Below, piece by piece: positions 8,802-17,507 of a stretch of DNA of 64,000 nucleotides. This stretch comes from Bradyrhizobium sp. SZCCT0231 (GTDB lineage Bacteria; Pseudomonadota; Alphaproteobacteria; Rhizobiales; Xanthobacteraceae), in NCBI RefSeq assembly GCF_018130245.1, contig NZ_JAFCKP010000022.1, forward strand, positions 22,399 to 86,398, in the 5' to 3' direction. Made by a program: the position numbers and the translations under genes. Position 1 is the first letter of the stretch. Each line of letters starts with the position of its first letter. The notes beneath the pieces are model-generated. The model worked only from the letters and a program-made list of their open reading frames with translations, made no database searches and had not been told where the DNA came from.

Positions 8802-8960
8802 ACCCTCCCCTGGAGGGGGAGGGTCGATCGCGCGCAGCGCGAGCGGGGTGGGGTGATCTCTCCACTCGGGCACTGTTGGATGTGGAGAGACCGTCACCCC
8901 ACCCCGTCTCACATTTCGCTGCGCTCCATGTGAGCCGACCCTCCCCCTCCAGGGGAGGGT
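8802..8960. repeat. Intergenic palindromic repeat, family CCCTCCCC (copy 1)
   Basis: The outer 25 bp at each end are perfect inverted copies (ACCCTCCCCTGGAGGGGG at the left). The arms contain GGGGTGGGGTGA and its complement TCACCCCACCCC. The element fills the gap between two convergent genes and could fold into a long hairpin that also ends transcription. Confidence 0.85.
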
Positions 8961-8987
8961 AAGAGGGCCACGCTGCGTCATCGCCTT

Positions 8988-10250
8988 CTACACCACCTTG
9001 CTGCTTCCCTGCGTGATCAACCTCGCCGCGCGCTGATCTCGTGCGTAGATCCAGAGCCAGCTCAGGGCGACGCTGAGGCGGTGGCGCAGGCCGATCAGGA
9101 AGTAGATGTGGGCGATGCCCCAGATCCACCATGCGATGGTGCCGCGCAGCTTGACCTTGCCGAAGTCGATCACGGCGAGCCGTTTTCCGATCTGCGCGAG
9201 GCTGCCGGCATGCTTGTAGCGGAACGCGCCCTTTGTCTCTCCGCGCAGCCGCGCCTTGATGGTCTCGGCGACATGACGGCCCTGCTGCTTGGCGGCCGGC
9301 GCGATGCCGGGCACGGGCTTGCCATCCCAGGCATTGATGCTGACGGTGTCGCCGATCGCAAAGATCTCGGGATGGCCTGATATGGTGAGGTCGGCCTCGA
9401 CCTGCACGCGCCCGGCACGATCGCTGGGTGCGCCCAGCCACTCCGCGGCGGGCGAGGCGCGCACGCCGGCGGCCCAGATTCTTGTCTTCGCCTCGAGCAG
9501 TTGGCCGCCGAACACGACGCCCTCGCGGTTGATCTCGGTGACGGCCTGTCCCAGCACGACCTCGACGCCGATCTTTTCCAGCGAGGCCTGTGCGTAGGCC
9601 GAGAGGTCGTCGGCGAAGCCCGCGAGCACACGCGGCCCGGCCTCGATCAGCACCACGCGGGCCTTGGTCGTGTCGATGTTGCGGAAATCGGCGGGCAGGG
9701 TGTGATGCGCCATCTCGGCGATGGTGCCGGCGAGCTCGACGCCGGTCGGGCCGGCGCCGACGATGACGAAGGTCAGCCGCGCCGCGCGCCGCGCCGGATC
9801 GGTCTCGCGCTCGGCGCGTTCGAACGCCACCAGGATGTGTCGGCGCAGCGTGGTCGCATCCTCCAGCGTCTTCAGGCCGGGCGCCCATGCCTCCCATTCG
9901 TCATGGCCGAAATAGGCGTGCCGCGCACCGGTGGCGAGCACCAGCGTGTCGTAGGGGACCTCGCTGCCGTCGTCGATCAGCACGCAGCGACGTGCCGTGT
10001 CGACACCGCTCACTGTGGCAAACAGCGTCGTCACCTCGCGGCGGTCGCGCATGAGATGGCGAATGGGCCAGGCGATCTCGCTGGTCGCAAGCGAGGCGGT
10101 CGCGACCTGGTAGAGCAGCGGCTGGAACAGATGATGATTGCGGCGGTCGATCAGCGTGATCTCGACCGGAGCGCCCGCCAGCCGGTAGGTCGCCTCCAGC
10201 CCGCCGAAGCCGGCGCCGACGATGACGACGCGATGGGGATTTGCGGCCAT
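8988..10250 (-). CDS. ndh: Type II NADH:quinone oxidoreductase (non-proton-pumping)
   Basis: The 420-residue flavoprotein oxidises NADH and reduces quinone at the membrane. An FAD-binding Rossmann motif (VVIVGAGFGG) opens the protein and the NADH site FVIVGAGPTG lies near residue 165. A hydrophobic C-terminal segment (IAWWIWGIAHIYFLIGLRHR) would anchor it to the membrane. The start chosen is MAANPHR, preceded by GAGGG; the longer frame adds twelve unlikely residues. It may act in redox balancing and has no obvious link to its neighbours. Confidence 0.88.
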   Translation of the reverse strand: MAANPHRVVIVGAGFGGLEATYRLAGAPVEITLIDRRNHHLFQPLLYQVATASLATSEIAWPIRHLMRDRREVTTLFATVSGVDTARRCVLIDDGSEVPYDTLVLATGARHAYFGHDEWEAWAPGLKTLEDATTLRRHILVAFERAERETDPARRAARLTFVIVGAGPTGVELAGTIAEMAHHTLPADFRNIDTTKARVVLIEAGPRVLAGFADDLSAYAQASLEKIGVEVVLGQAVTEINREGVVFGGQLLEAKTRIWAAGVRASPAAEWLGAPSDRAGRVQVEADLTISGHPEIFAIGDTVSINAWDGKPVPGIAPAAKQQGRHVAETIKARLRGETKGAFRYKHAGSLAQIGKRLAVIDFGKVKLRGTIAWWIWGIAHIYFLIGLRHRLSVALSWLWIYARDQRAARLITQGSSKVV

Positions 10251-10569
10251 GATGCACCCTCGAATCTCGCTGCTGCTCTCTATCATTTAAGTGCGGATTG
10301 GGCGCCGCGGTCCAATAGCCGTCATCAATGGCCGCATAGGCCTGATGTATCGATTGCATCGATCTGGCGCGAAAAAGCGCCGCAGGCCCTGGGCCGGCCT
10401 CGGCCGAAGTGAGTAGAATTATATTTCTTGCCATCGCCAATTGAGGCGAAATATGGTGCAGGGCGGGCGCTGAGCCATTGGCGGCTCGACAAATTTTGCG
10501 TTCAATAGAAACAGGCCCGGGGCGGCGATCACCCCGTTTCCGGGACCGATAATAAGGAGGGGAGTGGTT
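10251..10569. other. Gene-free gap with dyad structures upstream of a binding-protein gene
   Basis: This 319-bp divergent gap must hold promoters for ndh and the binding protein. It contains the dyad ATATTTC (10421-10427) / GAAATAT (10448-10454) with an inner GCC/GGC pair. GAAATATGGTGC at 10448-10459 resembles, with two changes over twelve bases, the proposed BoxR motif. No gene was recognised. Confidence 0.5.
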
Positions 10570-11742
10570 ATGAGGACGGCATTTTGGCTGGCGGGCGCAG
10601 CGGCGCTGGTGCTGGCAAATCAGGCATTCGCCGGCGACACCGTCAAGATCGGTTTCGTCTCGACCTTCAGCGGCCCGACCGCCGTGATCGGCAACGACAT
10701 GCGCAACTCCTTCGAGCTCGCGCTCGACCATCTCGGCCGCAAGATGGGCGGCAAGCCGGTCGAGGTGATCTACGAGGACGACGGGCAGAAGCCCGACGTC
10801 GGCAAGCAGAAGACCGAGAAGCTCGTGCAGTCCGACAAGGTCGATTTCATCGTCGGCTATATCTGGTCGAACGTGCTGCTGGCCTCGCTCAAGACCGCGG
10901 TGGATTCGAAGACCTTCCTGATTTCGGCCAACGCCGGCCCGTCGCAGCTCGCCGGCGAGCTGTGCTCGCCTTACGTGTTTTCGACCTCGTGGCAGAACGA
11001 CCAGACCCCGCAGGCGGTCGGTACTTATATGAACCAGAAGGGCGTCAAGTCCGTATTCCTGATCGGCCCGAACTACGCCGCCGGCAAGGACATGCTGGCC
11101 GGCGTCAAGAGCACCTTCAAGGGTCAGGTCGTCGGCGAGGAATACACGGTGTGGCCGAGCCAGCTCGACTTCTCCGCCGAGCTTTCCAAGGCGCGTGCCT
11201 CCGGCGCCGAGTCGATCTTCGTGTTCTACCCCGGTGCCGCCGGCGTGCAATTCCTCAATCAATATGCGCAGGCCGGCCTGAAGAGCACGATGCCGCTCTA
11301 CACCGCCTTCACCATCGACGAGCTCTCCCTGCCGCTCCAGAAGGAGAACGCGCTCGGGGTGCCCGGCGCGCAGCAATGGGTCAACGATCTCCCCAACGAG
11401 CAGAACAAGCGCTTCGTCGCCGACTACCGCAAGAAGCATACCGGCCTGCGCCCGACCTTCTACGGCGCGCAGTCCTATGACGCCGCGAACCTGATCAACA
11501 GCGCCGTCGTCGCCGTGAAAGGCGACACCTCCAAGAAGGACGAGATGAAGGCCGAGATGGAGAAGGTGAACTTCAAATCGGTGCGCGGCGCCTTCAAGTA
11601 CGGCAACAACCACATCCCGATCCAGAACTTCTACCTGCAGGATGTGGTCAAGGATTCCGAAGGCCAGCTCGCGCTGAAGACCGTCGCCACCATCGTCGAG
11701 AACGACCAGGATCGCTTCCACGACAAGTGCAAGATGAAGTGA
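10570..11742 (+). CDS. Periplasmic ligand-binding protein, LivK-like, orphan
   Basis: The 390-residue Peripla_BP_6 protein has a short signal peptide ending AFA-GDTVK. The body (VKIGFVSTFSGPTAVIGNDM, ending HDKCKMK) is typical of substrate-binding proteins found with aromatic-acid importers in rhizobia. AAGGAGG lies 8 bp before the ATG; the GTG two codons upstream is less likely. It has no adjacent permease. The importer at 23574-26898 lacks a binding protein, so a pairing is possible, and a weak BoxR-like sequence lies upstream. Confidence 0.85.
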   Translation: MRTAFWLAGAAALVLANQAFAGDTVKIGFVSTFSGPTAVIGNDMRNSFELALDHLGRKMGGKPVEVIYEDDGQKPDVGKQKTEKLVQSDKVDFIVGYIWSNVLLASLKTAVDSKTFLISANAGPSQLAGELCSPYVFSTSWQNDQTPQAVGTYMNQKGVKSVFLIGPNYAAGKDMLAGVKSTFKGQVVGEEYTVWPSQLDFSAELSKARASGAESIFVFYPGAAGVQFLNQYAQAGLKSTMPLYTAFTIDELSLPLQKENALGVPGAQQWVNDLPNEQNKRFVADYRKKHTGLRPTFYGAQSYDAANLINSAVVAVKGDTSKKDEMKAEMEKVNFKSVRGAFKYGNNHIPIQNFYLQDVVKDSEGQLALKTVATIVENDQDRFHDKCKMK

Positions 11743-11759
11743 GGTGGACTGTCTCCTCT

Positions 11760-11803
11760 CCCTCTCCCCGTTCTTACGGGGAGAGGGTGGGGTGAGGGGC
11801 TCT
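11760..11803. repeat. Palindromic repeat, family CCTCTCCCCG (left part of a composite element)
   Basis: CCTCTCCCCG-TTCTTA-CGGGGAGAGG is a perfect hairpin followed by GTGGGGTGAGGGG. The same 43 bases occur unchanged at 17321-17363. Complementary arms lie at 11954-12028, so the whole 11754-12028 segment forms one large element. Confidence 0.8.
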
Positions 11804-11852
11804 CTCTCCCCGAGGACGGAGTTGCTTGAATTCCTCAATAGTCCCCACATCG

Positions 11853-11905
11853 TCATTGCGAGCCACCGGGGCCGCGCTTCGCGCGGACCCGGTGGCTCGC
11901 AATGA
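11853..11905. repeat. Palindromic repeat, family TCATTGCGAG (copy 1), nested in another repeat
   Basis: TCATTGCGAGCCACCGGG is mirrored by CCCGGTGGCTCGCAATGA around a GCGC-TTC-GCGC core, a nearly perfect 25-bp stem. It sits inside the CTCTCCCC element, as if inserted into it. Confidence 0.85.
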
Positions 11906-11949
11906 GGTGTTGAGGGAGCGTTGCTCCCGATTGCGATGTGACTCGCGGA

Positions 11950-12028
11950 GATTCCCCCTCACCCGGAATTCAAGCTGCGCTCGAATTCCGGCCTCTCCCC
12001 GCAAGCGGGGAGAGGCGAAGGGAGAGGT
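11950..12028. repeat. Right part of the composite CTCTCCCC palindromic element
   Basis: It contains the dyads GGAATTC-GAATTCC and CCTCTCCCCG-CAAG-CGGGGAGAGG. It ends almost at the stop codon of quiC and faces the 11760-11803 copy, so the two flank the nested TCATTGCGAG unit. Confidence 0.7.
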
Positions 12029-12030
12029 CG

Positions 12031-13902
12031 TCACACCCTTGGCATGCTCGCCGGCCGCACCTCGCGGGCCTGCGCCGCGAGCCTGATGCCGGCGTTGGCT
12101 GCGCCAAAACCCTGGTAATTCCTGCGCTCGACGATCTCGAAGAAGAAGCGCTCGTCGAAAATGTGGGTGTAGACCTGGAAGAATTCGCCGTCGCCCTCGC
12201 GGTCGTAGAGAATGTGGTTGGCGCGCAGCTGTGCCATCAGCTCGGGGGCGAGGTCGTACTTGGCTTCGATGTCGTCGTAGTAGTTCTCGGGGATATCCAG
12301 GAAGTCCGCGCCGCGCTTGCGCATCGCGGCGACCGTCGCAAAGATGTCCCGGCACGCGAAGGCGACATGCTGCACGCCTGAGCCAAAGAATTCCGAGATG
12401 AAGCGCGCCGGCAGGGTGCGGTTGGCGGAGGAGCCGTTGAGGACGAAGCGCAGGCTCTGATCGGCGTTGATGATGGCCTGGCTTTGCACGAGGCCTCTGG
12501 GATCGGCGATCTCCATCTGCGGCAGGCGCTTCAGGTCGAGAATGCCGGTGTAGAACAACAGCCAGGACAGCATCTCGTCATAGGGCATCGACTGCGCGAT
12601 GTGGTCGACGGCGACCAGGGCATCGGCGCTTGCATCGCTTGCGATCGGCTCGAAATCGGTGTCCCAGTTCTTGCCGGCCTGATCCAGGAAATAGAGCAGG
12701 CTGCCGCCGACGCCGTGGATGGCCGGGATCTCCAACTCGCCTGGCCCGACCGGCTGGTAGAAGGTGCGCGCCTTCAGCGCCTCGGCGCGCTGCATGGCAA
12801 GGCCGGCATTGTCGACGTCGAGCGCGATCGCGCAGACGCCGGGGCCGTGAGTGACGTAATGCGAATGCGCAAAGCCGTCGGTCTCGCAATTGACGACAAG
12901 CTCGACCTTGCCCTGCGACCAGCGCTCCACCGCCTTGCTGCGATGTTGGCCGGTCTTGCGGAAGCCGAGCTGCGAAAACAGGCGGGCAAGCTCACCGGCC
13001 TTGGTCTCGTTGACGGCGAACTCGACGAAGCCGGTGCCGCGGCTTTTGGCCTTCGGCGCCAGCGGCTCGCTGGCAAATTTCGGCCAATCCGGTGCGAGCT
13101 GGTCCTCCAGCAGGATCAGCGAACGCAGGCCGTCGATCGCAGTCTGCGCGGCCGAGCCGGCGCGGAACTGGTCGTTGAAAATTTCAAGCGACAGCGGCCC
13201 GGCATAGCCGGTCGCCGCGATCGCGGCCATGAACTCGCCGACCGGCAAGTCGCCCTGGCCGGGGAAGGAGCGGAAGTGCCGGCTCCAGGACAGGATGTCC
13301 AGCTCGAGCCTTGGCGCGTCCGCGAGCTGCACCAGAAAGATCCTGTCGCCGGGGATCGAGGCGATCGCGCGGGTCGGAAAGCCCGGCGCCAGCGCATGGA
13401 AGCTGTCGAGGATGACGCCGATCGCGGGATGATCGGCGCGGCGCACGATCTCCCAGGCATCGCGGTAGTCGTTGACGTGGCGGCCCCAGGCCAGTGCCTC
13501 GTAGCCGACGCGCAAGCCACGTTTGGCGGCGCGCTCGCCGAGCTCGCGAAAATCGTCCGCGGCGCGGTCGATGCCGCCGAGCGAGGCGGGCGACACGTTG
13601 GAACAGATCAGCAAGAGATCGGTCCCGAGCTCCTGCATCAGATCGAACTTGCGCATCGCGCGGGCAAAATTGCGCGAGCGCTGCGGTTCCGGCATGCCCT
13701 CGAAATCGCGAAACGGCTGGAACGCGCAAATCTCGAGATTGAGATCGCGGCAGAGCTTTGCGACGTCTCGTGGGCTCGCGCCGAACGACAGCAGATCGTT
13801 CTCGAAAATCTCGACCGCGTCGAAACCCGCGGCCGCGACGGCACGGAGCTTTTCGTCGAGGGCGCCTGAAAGGGAGACGGTCGCGATCGAGCGTTTGGTC
13901 AT
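12031..13902 (-). CDS. quiC: 3-dehydroshikimate dehydratase, fused TIM-barrel and HPPD-like domains (QuiC)
   Basis: The 623-residue protein converts 3-dehydroshikimate to protocatechuate. The N-terminal ~270 residues form an AP-endonuclease-2-type barrel. Metal ligands are visible as Glu135 (GYEALAWG), Asp166 (ILDSFHAL), Gln192 (VQLAD) and Glu240 (LEIFND). The rest is a 4-hydroxyphenylpyruvate-dioxygenase-like region with HVAFACRD and a C-terminal FFFEIVERRNYQGFG stretch. This is the architecture of Pseudomonas QuiC1-type enzymes. It overlaps livF by 4 bp and closes an operon with a shikimate dehydrogenase and an ABC importer, which strongly supports the role. Automated tools often mislabel it HPPD. 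Confidence 0.9.
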   Translation of the reverse strand: MTKRSIATVSLSGALDEKLRAVAAAGFDAVEIFENDLLSFGASPRDVAKLCRDLNLEICAFQPFRDFEGMPEPQRSRNFARAMRKFDLMQELGTDLLLICSNVSPASLGGIDRAADDFRELGERAAKRGLRVGYEALAWGRHVNDYRDAWEIVRRADHPAIGVILDSFHALAPGFPTRAIASIPGDRIFLVQLADAPRLELDILSWSRHFRSFPGQGDLPVGEFMAAIAATGYAGPLSLEIFNDQFRAGSAAQTAIDGLRSLILLEDQLAPDWPKFASEPLAPKAKSRGTGFVEFAVNETKAGELARLFSQLGFRKTGQHRSKAVERWSQGKVELVVNCETDGFAHSHYVTHGPGVCAIALDVDNAGLAMQRAEALKARTFYQPVGPGELEIPAIHGVGGSLLYFLDQAGKNWDTDFEPIASDASADALVAVDHIAQSMPYDEMLSWLLFYTGILDLKRLPQMEIADPRGLVQSQAIINADQSLRFVLNGSSANRTLPARFISEFFGSGVQHVAFACRDIFATVAAMRKRGADFLDIPENYYDDIEAKYDLAPELMAQLRANHILYDREGDGEFFQVYTHIFDERFFFEIVERRNYQGFGAANAGIRLAAQAREVRPASMPRV

Positions 13903-14636
13903 GCTGCGTTGTCCTCCATCGCGCCCCCAAGGAACAATTGCCCAATGCGGGGATCGTTCAAAATGCGCTCCGCCTTGTCGACCATGCGGGTCTGGCCGAG
14001 CTCGAGCACGATGCCGATGTCGGAGATTTCGAGCGCCGAGCGCGCGTTCTGCTCGATCATCAGGATGGTGACGCCGCGGTCGCGCAGGCTCTTGAGGATA
14101 TCGAAGGTCTGCTGCACCATCAGCGGCGACAGGCCGATCGAGGGTTCGTCGATCAGCACCAGCTTCGGCTCGAGCAGCAGCGAGCGGGCGATCTCGAGCT
14201 GCTTCTGCTCACCGCCCGATAGCGTCGAGGCCTGCTGTGCCGATTTGCGGCGCAGCGCCGGGAATAGGTCCAGCGCAGCCTCGATCCGCCTGGGCAGGTC
14301 GAGGCCCTTGTCGGCGGCGACGCCGCCGAGCTCGATATTGTGGCGCACGGACAACTCGGGGAAGATGTTGCGGCCCTGCGGCACGTAGCAGATGCCGGCA
14401 TTGAGCAGTGCGCGCTGGCTCAAATTGGTGACGTCGCGACCCCCAAAGCTGATCTTGCCGTCACGCAGCTTGAGCAGTCCGAAGATCGCCTTGAACACGG
14501 TGGACTTGCCGGCGCCGTTGGGGCCGATGATGGTGGTGATGGTCGCCTCCGGCACGGCGAAACTCGTGCCGTTCAGGATCGTCATCTTGCCGTAGCCGCC
14601 GACGAGGTTGTGAACCGAGAGGATCGGGTCGCTCAT
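13899..14636 (-). CDS. livF: ABC transporter ATPase, LivF-type (shikimate/quinate importer)
   Basis: A 245-residue ATPase with Walker A GPNGAGKST, signature LSGGEQ and Walker B LVLIDEPS. The SPLMVQQTFDIL region and short length place it in the LivF branch. It lies 10 bp after livG and overlaps quiC by 4 bp. Substrate assignment (shikimate, quinate or dehydroshikimate) rests on the operon partners. Confidence 0.9.
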   Translation of the reverse strand: MSDPILSVHNLVGGYGKMTILNGTSFAVPEATITTIIGPNGAGKSTVFKAIFGLLKLRDGKISFGGRDVTNLSQRALLNAGICYVPQGRNIFPELSVRHNIELGGVAADKGLDLPRRIEAALDLFPALRRKSAQQASTLSGGEQKQLEIARSLLLEPKLVLIDEPSIGLSPLMVQQTFDILKSLRDRGVTILMIEQNARSALEISDIGIVLELGQTRMVDKAERILNDPRIGQLFLGGAMEDNAA

Positions 14637-14646
14637 GGTCGGCTCC

Positions 14647-15390
14647 TCAATGTCCTAGATAAGCTTCGATCACGGCGGGGTTCTTGCGCACTTCGTCCGG
14701 CCGTCCCATTGCCAGCACCTTGCCTTCCGCCATCACCATCACGCGCGAGCAGAGCGACATCACGAACTCCATGTTGTGCTCGATCACTACGAAGGTGGCG
14801 TCCTTCTCGCGGTTGATCGCGACCAGGCGCTCCTTCAGGTCAGCCAGCATCGACGGATTGACACCGCCGGCGGGCTCGTCGAGCAGCACCAGGCGCGGGC
14901 CACCCATGAAGGCCATGGCGGCATCGAGCAGTTTCTGCTGGCCGTAGGAGAGACCGCCCGCGGGCTCGTCTGCGAGATGGTCGAGCTTGAAAAAGCCGAT
15001 CATCTGGTTGGCGGCCTCCGTCAGTCCGGCGTCGGAGCGGCCGACCAGGCGCGAGGCCATGTTGCCCTGGTGCTCCTGGCCCGCAAGGATCAGGTTCTCG
15101 CGCACCGAGAGCTTCGGGAACACCTGCAGCAGCTGGAAGGTGCGGCTGACCCCGAGCTTGTTGAGCTCGGAGGGGCGCAGGCCCGTGACGACCTGCCCGT
15201 CGAGCTTCACCTCGCCGCCCGACGGCGTGAGCTGGCCGAGGATGCAATTGAACAGCGTGGACTTGCCGCAGCCGTTAGGACCGATCAGGCCGAGGATCTC
15301 GCCCTCGCGTACGTCGAACGAGACCCCGTTGACGGCGTGGATGCCGCCAAAGCTCTTCTTGATGTCGGTGACTTCGAGAACCGCACTCAT
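14647..15390 (-). CDS. livG: ABC transporter ATPase, LivG-type (shikimate/quinate importer)
   Basis: A 247-residue ATPase with Walker A GPNGCGKST, signature LSYGQQK and Walker B LVLLDEPAGG, the last typical of LivG. The start MSAVLEVTDIKKSFGG overlaps the end of livM by 4 bp. The much longer frame upstream is only read-through of livM in another frame. Confidence 0.9.
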   Translation of the reverse strand: MSAVLEVTDIKKSFGGIHAVNGVSFDVREGEILGLIGPNGCGKSTLFNCILGQLTPSGGEVKLDGQVVTGLRPSELNKLGVSRTFQLLQVFPKLSVRENLILAGQEHQGNMASRLVGRSDAGLTEAANQMIGFFKLDHLADEPAGGLSYGQQKLLDAAMAFMGGPRLVLLDEPAGGVNPSMLADLKERLVAINREKDATFVVIEHNMEFVMSLCSRVMVMAEGKVLAMGRPDEVRKNPAVIEAYLGH

Positions 15391-16385
15391 TGCACCGTCT
15401 CCAGGCGGGATTTTGCGACGGCGCGCAGCGCGGACGCCGCCTTGGTGCGTCGTTCGGCGAGATATCGATCCAGGATTCCCAGAATGCCGGTCGGCGACCA
15501 GATCAGCAGCAGCATCACGGCGACCGCGTACAGCATCAGATAGTAGCCCTCGGTGAAGCGCAGCCATTCCGGCAGCAGCACCGCGATCATCGCCCCCAGG
15601 AACGGACCGAAATAGAAACCGGCCCCGCCGACGATCACCATCATCAACAGGTCGAGCGAGAGCGACAGGTTGAAGGGCACGGGGTCGATATATTGCGTCA
15701 GCGGCGCGTAGAGCGCGCCGGCGACGCCGCCGAGCGCCGAGCCGATTGCGAAGGCCATCAGCGTGTAGCGGCGCGTGTCGACGCCGAGCGATTGCGCGCG
15801 CAGCGGATTTTCGCGTAGCGCCATGAAGGCGCGGCCCCAGGGCGAGCGGATCAGCCACCACACGGCGAGCGAGACGATCGCAAGCGAACCGAGGCAGACA
15901 TAATAGAACGGCAGCGGTCTGTTGGTTGCCAGCCCGAAGATGTGCGGGCGCGGGATGTTGGAGATGCCGTAGATGCCGCCGGTGAGCCAGCTCTCGTTGC
16001 GGAACACGAGGAAGGCCAGCGTCGAGAAGGCGAGCGTGACGAAGGCGAGGTAATGGTGCTGCACGCGCAGCGCGGGATAGCCGAGCACCCAGCCGACCGC
16101 GAAGCTCAACACGATCGCGACAAGGATCGCCGCCGGCAGCGGCCAGCCATGCGTGGTCATGATCGCCGCCGCATAGGCGCCGATGCCGACGAAGGCTCCT
16201 TGAGCCAGCGAGACCTGGCCGGCGTAGCCGAGCGTGAGATTCAGCCCCATCGCGGCGATGCTCATCACCGCCCACTGGCTGAGGATGAACAGGCCATAGC
16301 GGTTGAAGTTCATGGGGACCACGATCAGCGCGGCGATGACGGCAAGGCCGAGCGCGATCTTCAACGGTTTGGCGAAGCCGCTCAT
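15387..16385 (-). CDS. livM: ABC transporter permease, LivM-type (shikimate/quinate importer)
   Basis: A 332-residue inner-membrane permease with about nine hydrophobic segments. The conserved LNLTLGYAGQVSLAQGAFVG and the cytoplasmic EAA-like loop MALRENPLRAQSLGVDT mark it as LivM. It overlaps livH and livG by 4 bp each, so translation is coupled through the operon. Confidence 0.9.
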   Translation of the reverse strand: MSGFAKPLKIALGLAVIAALIVVPMNFNRYGLFILSQWAVMSIAAMGLNLTLGYAGQVSLAQGAFVGIGAYAAAIMTTHGWPLPAAILVAIVLSFAVGWVLGYPALRVQHHYLAFVTLAFSTLAFLVFRNESWLTGGIYGISNIPRPHIFGLATNRPLPFYYVCLGSLAIVSLAVWWLIRSPWGRAFMALRENPLRAQSLGVDTRRYTLMAFAIGSALGGVAGALYAPLTQYIDPVPFNLSLSLDLLMMVIVGGAGFYFGPFLGAMIAVLLPEWLRFTEGYYLMLYAVAVMLLLIWSPTGILGILDRYLAERRTKAASALRAVAKSRLETVQ

Positions 16386-17257
16386 ACGGTGCGCTCCTCG
16401 GCGCGGCCGAGCAAGCCCTGCGGCCGGAACAGGATGACGGCGATCAGGAAGATCATCGGCACGGCGGCGCGGTACTGCGTCGAGACATAGGCGGCCGCGA
16501 GATTGTCGAGCACGCCGATCAACAGGCCGCCGGCGATCGCGCCGCGCACCTGGTTGAAGCCGCCGACGATCGCCGCGATGAAGGCGGCCTGGCCCAGCAC
16601 CTCACCTGACGAGAACTTTGCGAGGTAGATCGGCGTGATCAGCAGCGAGGCCAGCGCCACCAGGAAGGCGTTGATCAGGAAGGTCAGCAGGATCATGCGC
16701 TCGACCGGGACGCCAATGATGCGCGCCACCGTCGGGTTCTGCGCCGCCGCCTGCATCTGGTGGCCGAGCGAGGTGCGGTTCAGCAGTGTCGTCAGTCCAA
16801 GGACGGCGAGAATGGCGACGACGAGGACGCCGATGCTTTGCAGCGACACGGCGTGGCCGAGGATTGAGATATCACCGGTCGGCACGATCGACGGGAAGGG
16901 CGAGGCCTCGGCGCTGAAGAACTGCTTGACAGCCTCCTTGATGCCGATCGCAAGCGCCATGGTCGCAATCGCCAGCGGCAGCACGCCGTGACGCATCATC
17001 GGGTCCACCAGCAGCAGCTTGAAGGCAAGGCCGAGCAGGATCATCGACAGGAGGATGCCAAGGATGATCGCGAGCCAGAACGGCGCGCCCACATGCATCG
17101 CCGCCAGCATCAGGAACGCCGGCAGCATCACGAACTCGCCTTGCGCGAAATTGATGGTCTGCGAGGTCTGCCACAGCAGCGTGAAGCCGACCGCAACCAG
17201 CGCATAGATCGCACCGGTGGCAAGTCCCGCGACCAGAAGATCAAATAGGTTGGACAT
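16382..17257 (-). CDS. livH: ABC transporter permease, LivH-type (shikimate/quinate importer)
   Basis: A 291-residue permease. TINFAQGEFVMLPAF near the N-terminus and QAAFIAAIVGGFNQVRGAI near the C-terminus are the usual LivH landmarks. It forms the channel with LivM. A 250-bp gap with a palindromic repeat separates it from the upstream binding-protein gene, so the binding protein may be made in excess of the membrane parts. Confidence 0.9.
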   Translation of the reverse strand: MSNLFDLLVAGLATGAIYALVAVGFTLLWQTSQTINFAQGEFVMLPAFLMLAAMHVGAPFWLAIILGILLSMILLGLAFKLLLVDPMMRHGVLPLAIATMALAIGIKEAVKQFFSAEASPFPSIVPTGDISILGHAVSLQSIGVLVVAILAVLGLTTLLNRTSLGHQMQAAAQNPTVARIIGVPVERMILLTFLINAFLVALASLLITPIYLAKFSSGEVLGQAAFIAAIVGGFNQVRGAIAGGLLIGVLDNLAAAYVSTQYRAAVPMIFLIAVILFRPQGLLGRAEERTV

Positions 17258-17317
17258 GGGTTCTCTTTGATCGTTGGAGCCCGAGTGAACTGGAGTGCCG
17301 CGAATTCAGGTCTATCT

Positions 17318-17450
17318 CTTCCTCTCCCCGTTCTTACGGGGAGAGGGTGGGGTGAGGGGCTCTATCCGCGAACTCAGCTGTCACCGTGACTGCGGAAGCA
17401 CCCCTCACCCCGACCCTCTCCCCGCGAAGAGCGGGGCGAGGGAGAAGAAA
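17318..17450. repeat. Palindromic repeat, family CCTCTCCCCG (copy 2)
   Basis: The left arm is identical over 43 bases to 11761-11803. The right arm has CCCTCACCCCGACCCTCTCC and a GCGGGG hairpin. It lies between the binding-protein gene and livH of one operon and could attenuate or process the transcript. Confidence 0.8.
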
Positions 17451-17507
17451 TCCCCGCATCCGCGTTCGCTGAAGCTTCGGCGAGGCAGGCGCGGGGAGAG
17501 GCGAAGA

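Noticed and set aside
8802-8960. CCCTCCCC palindrome as an ordinary terminator
   Set aside because: Too long, no T-run, and belongs to the family-type repeats, although it may still stop transcription.
9901-11856. Long minus frame (651 codons) opposite the binding protein
   Set aside because: High-GC antisense shadow that crosses the ndh gene start and an intergenic region.
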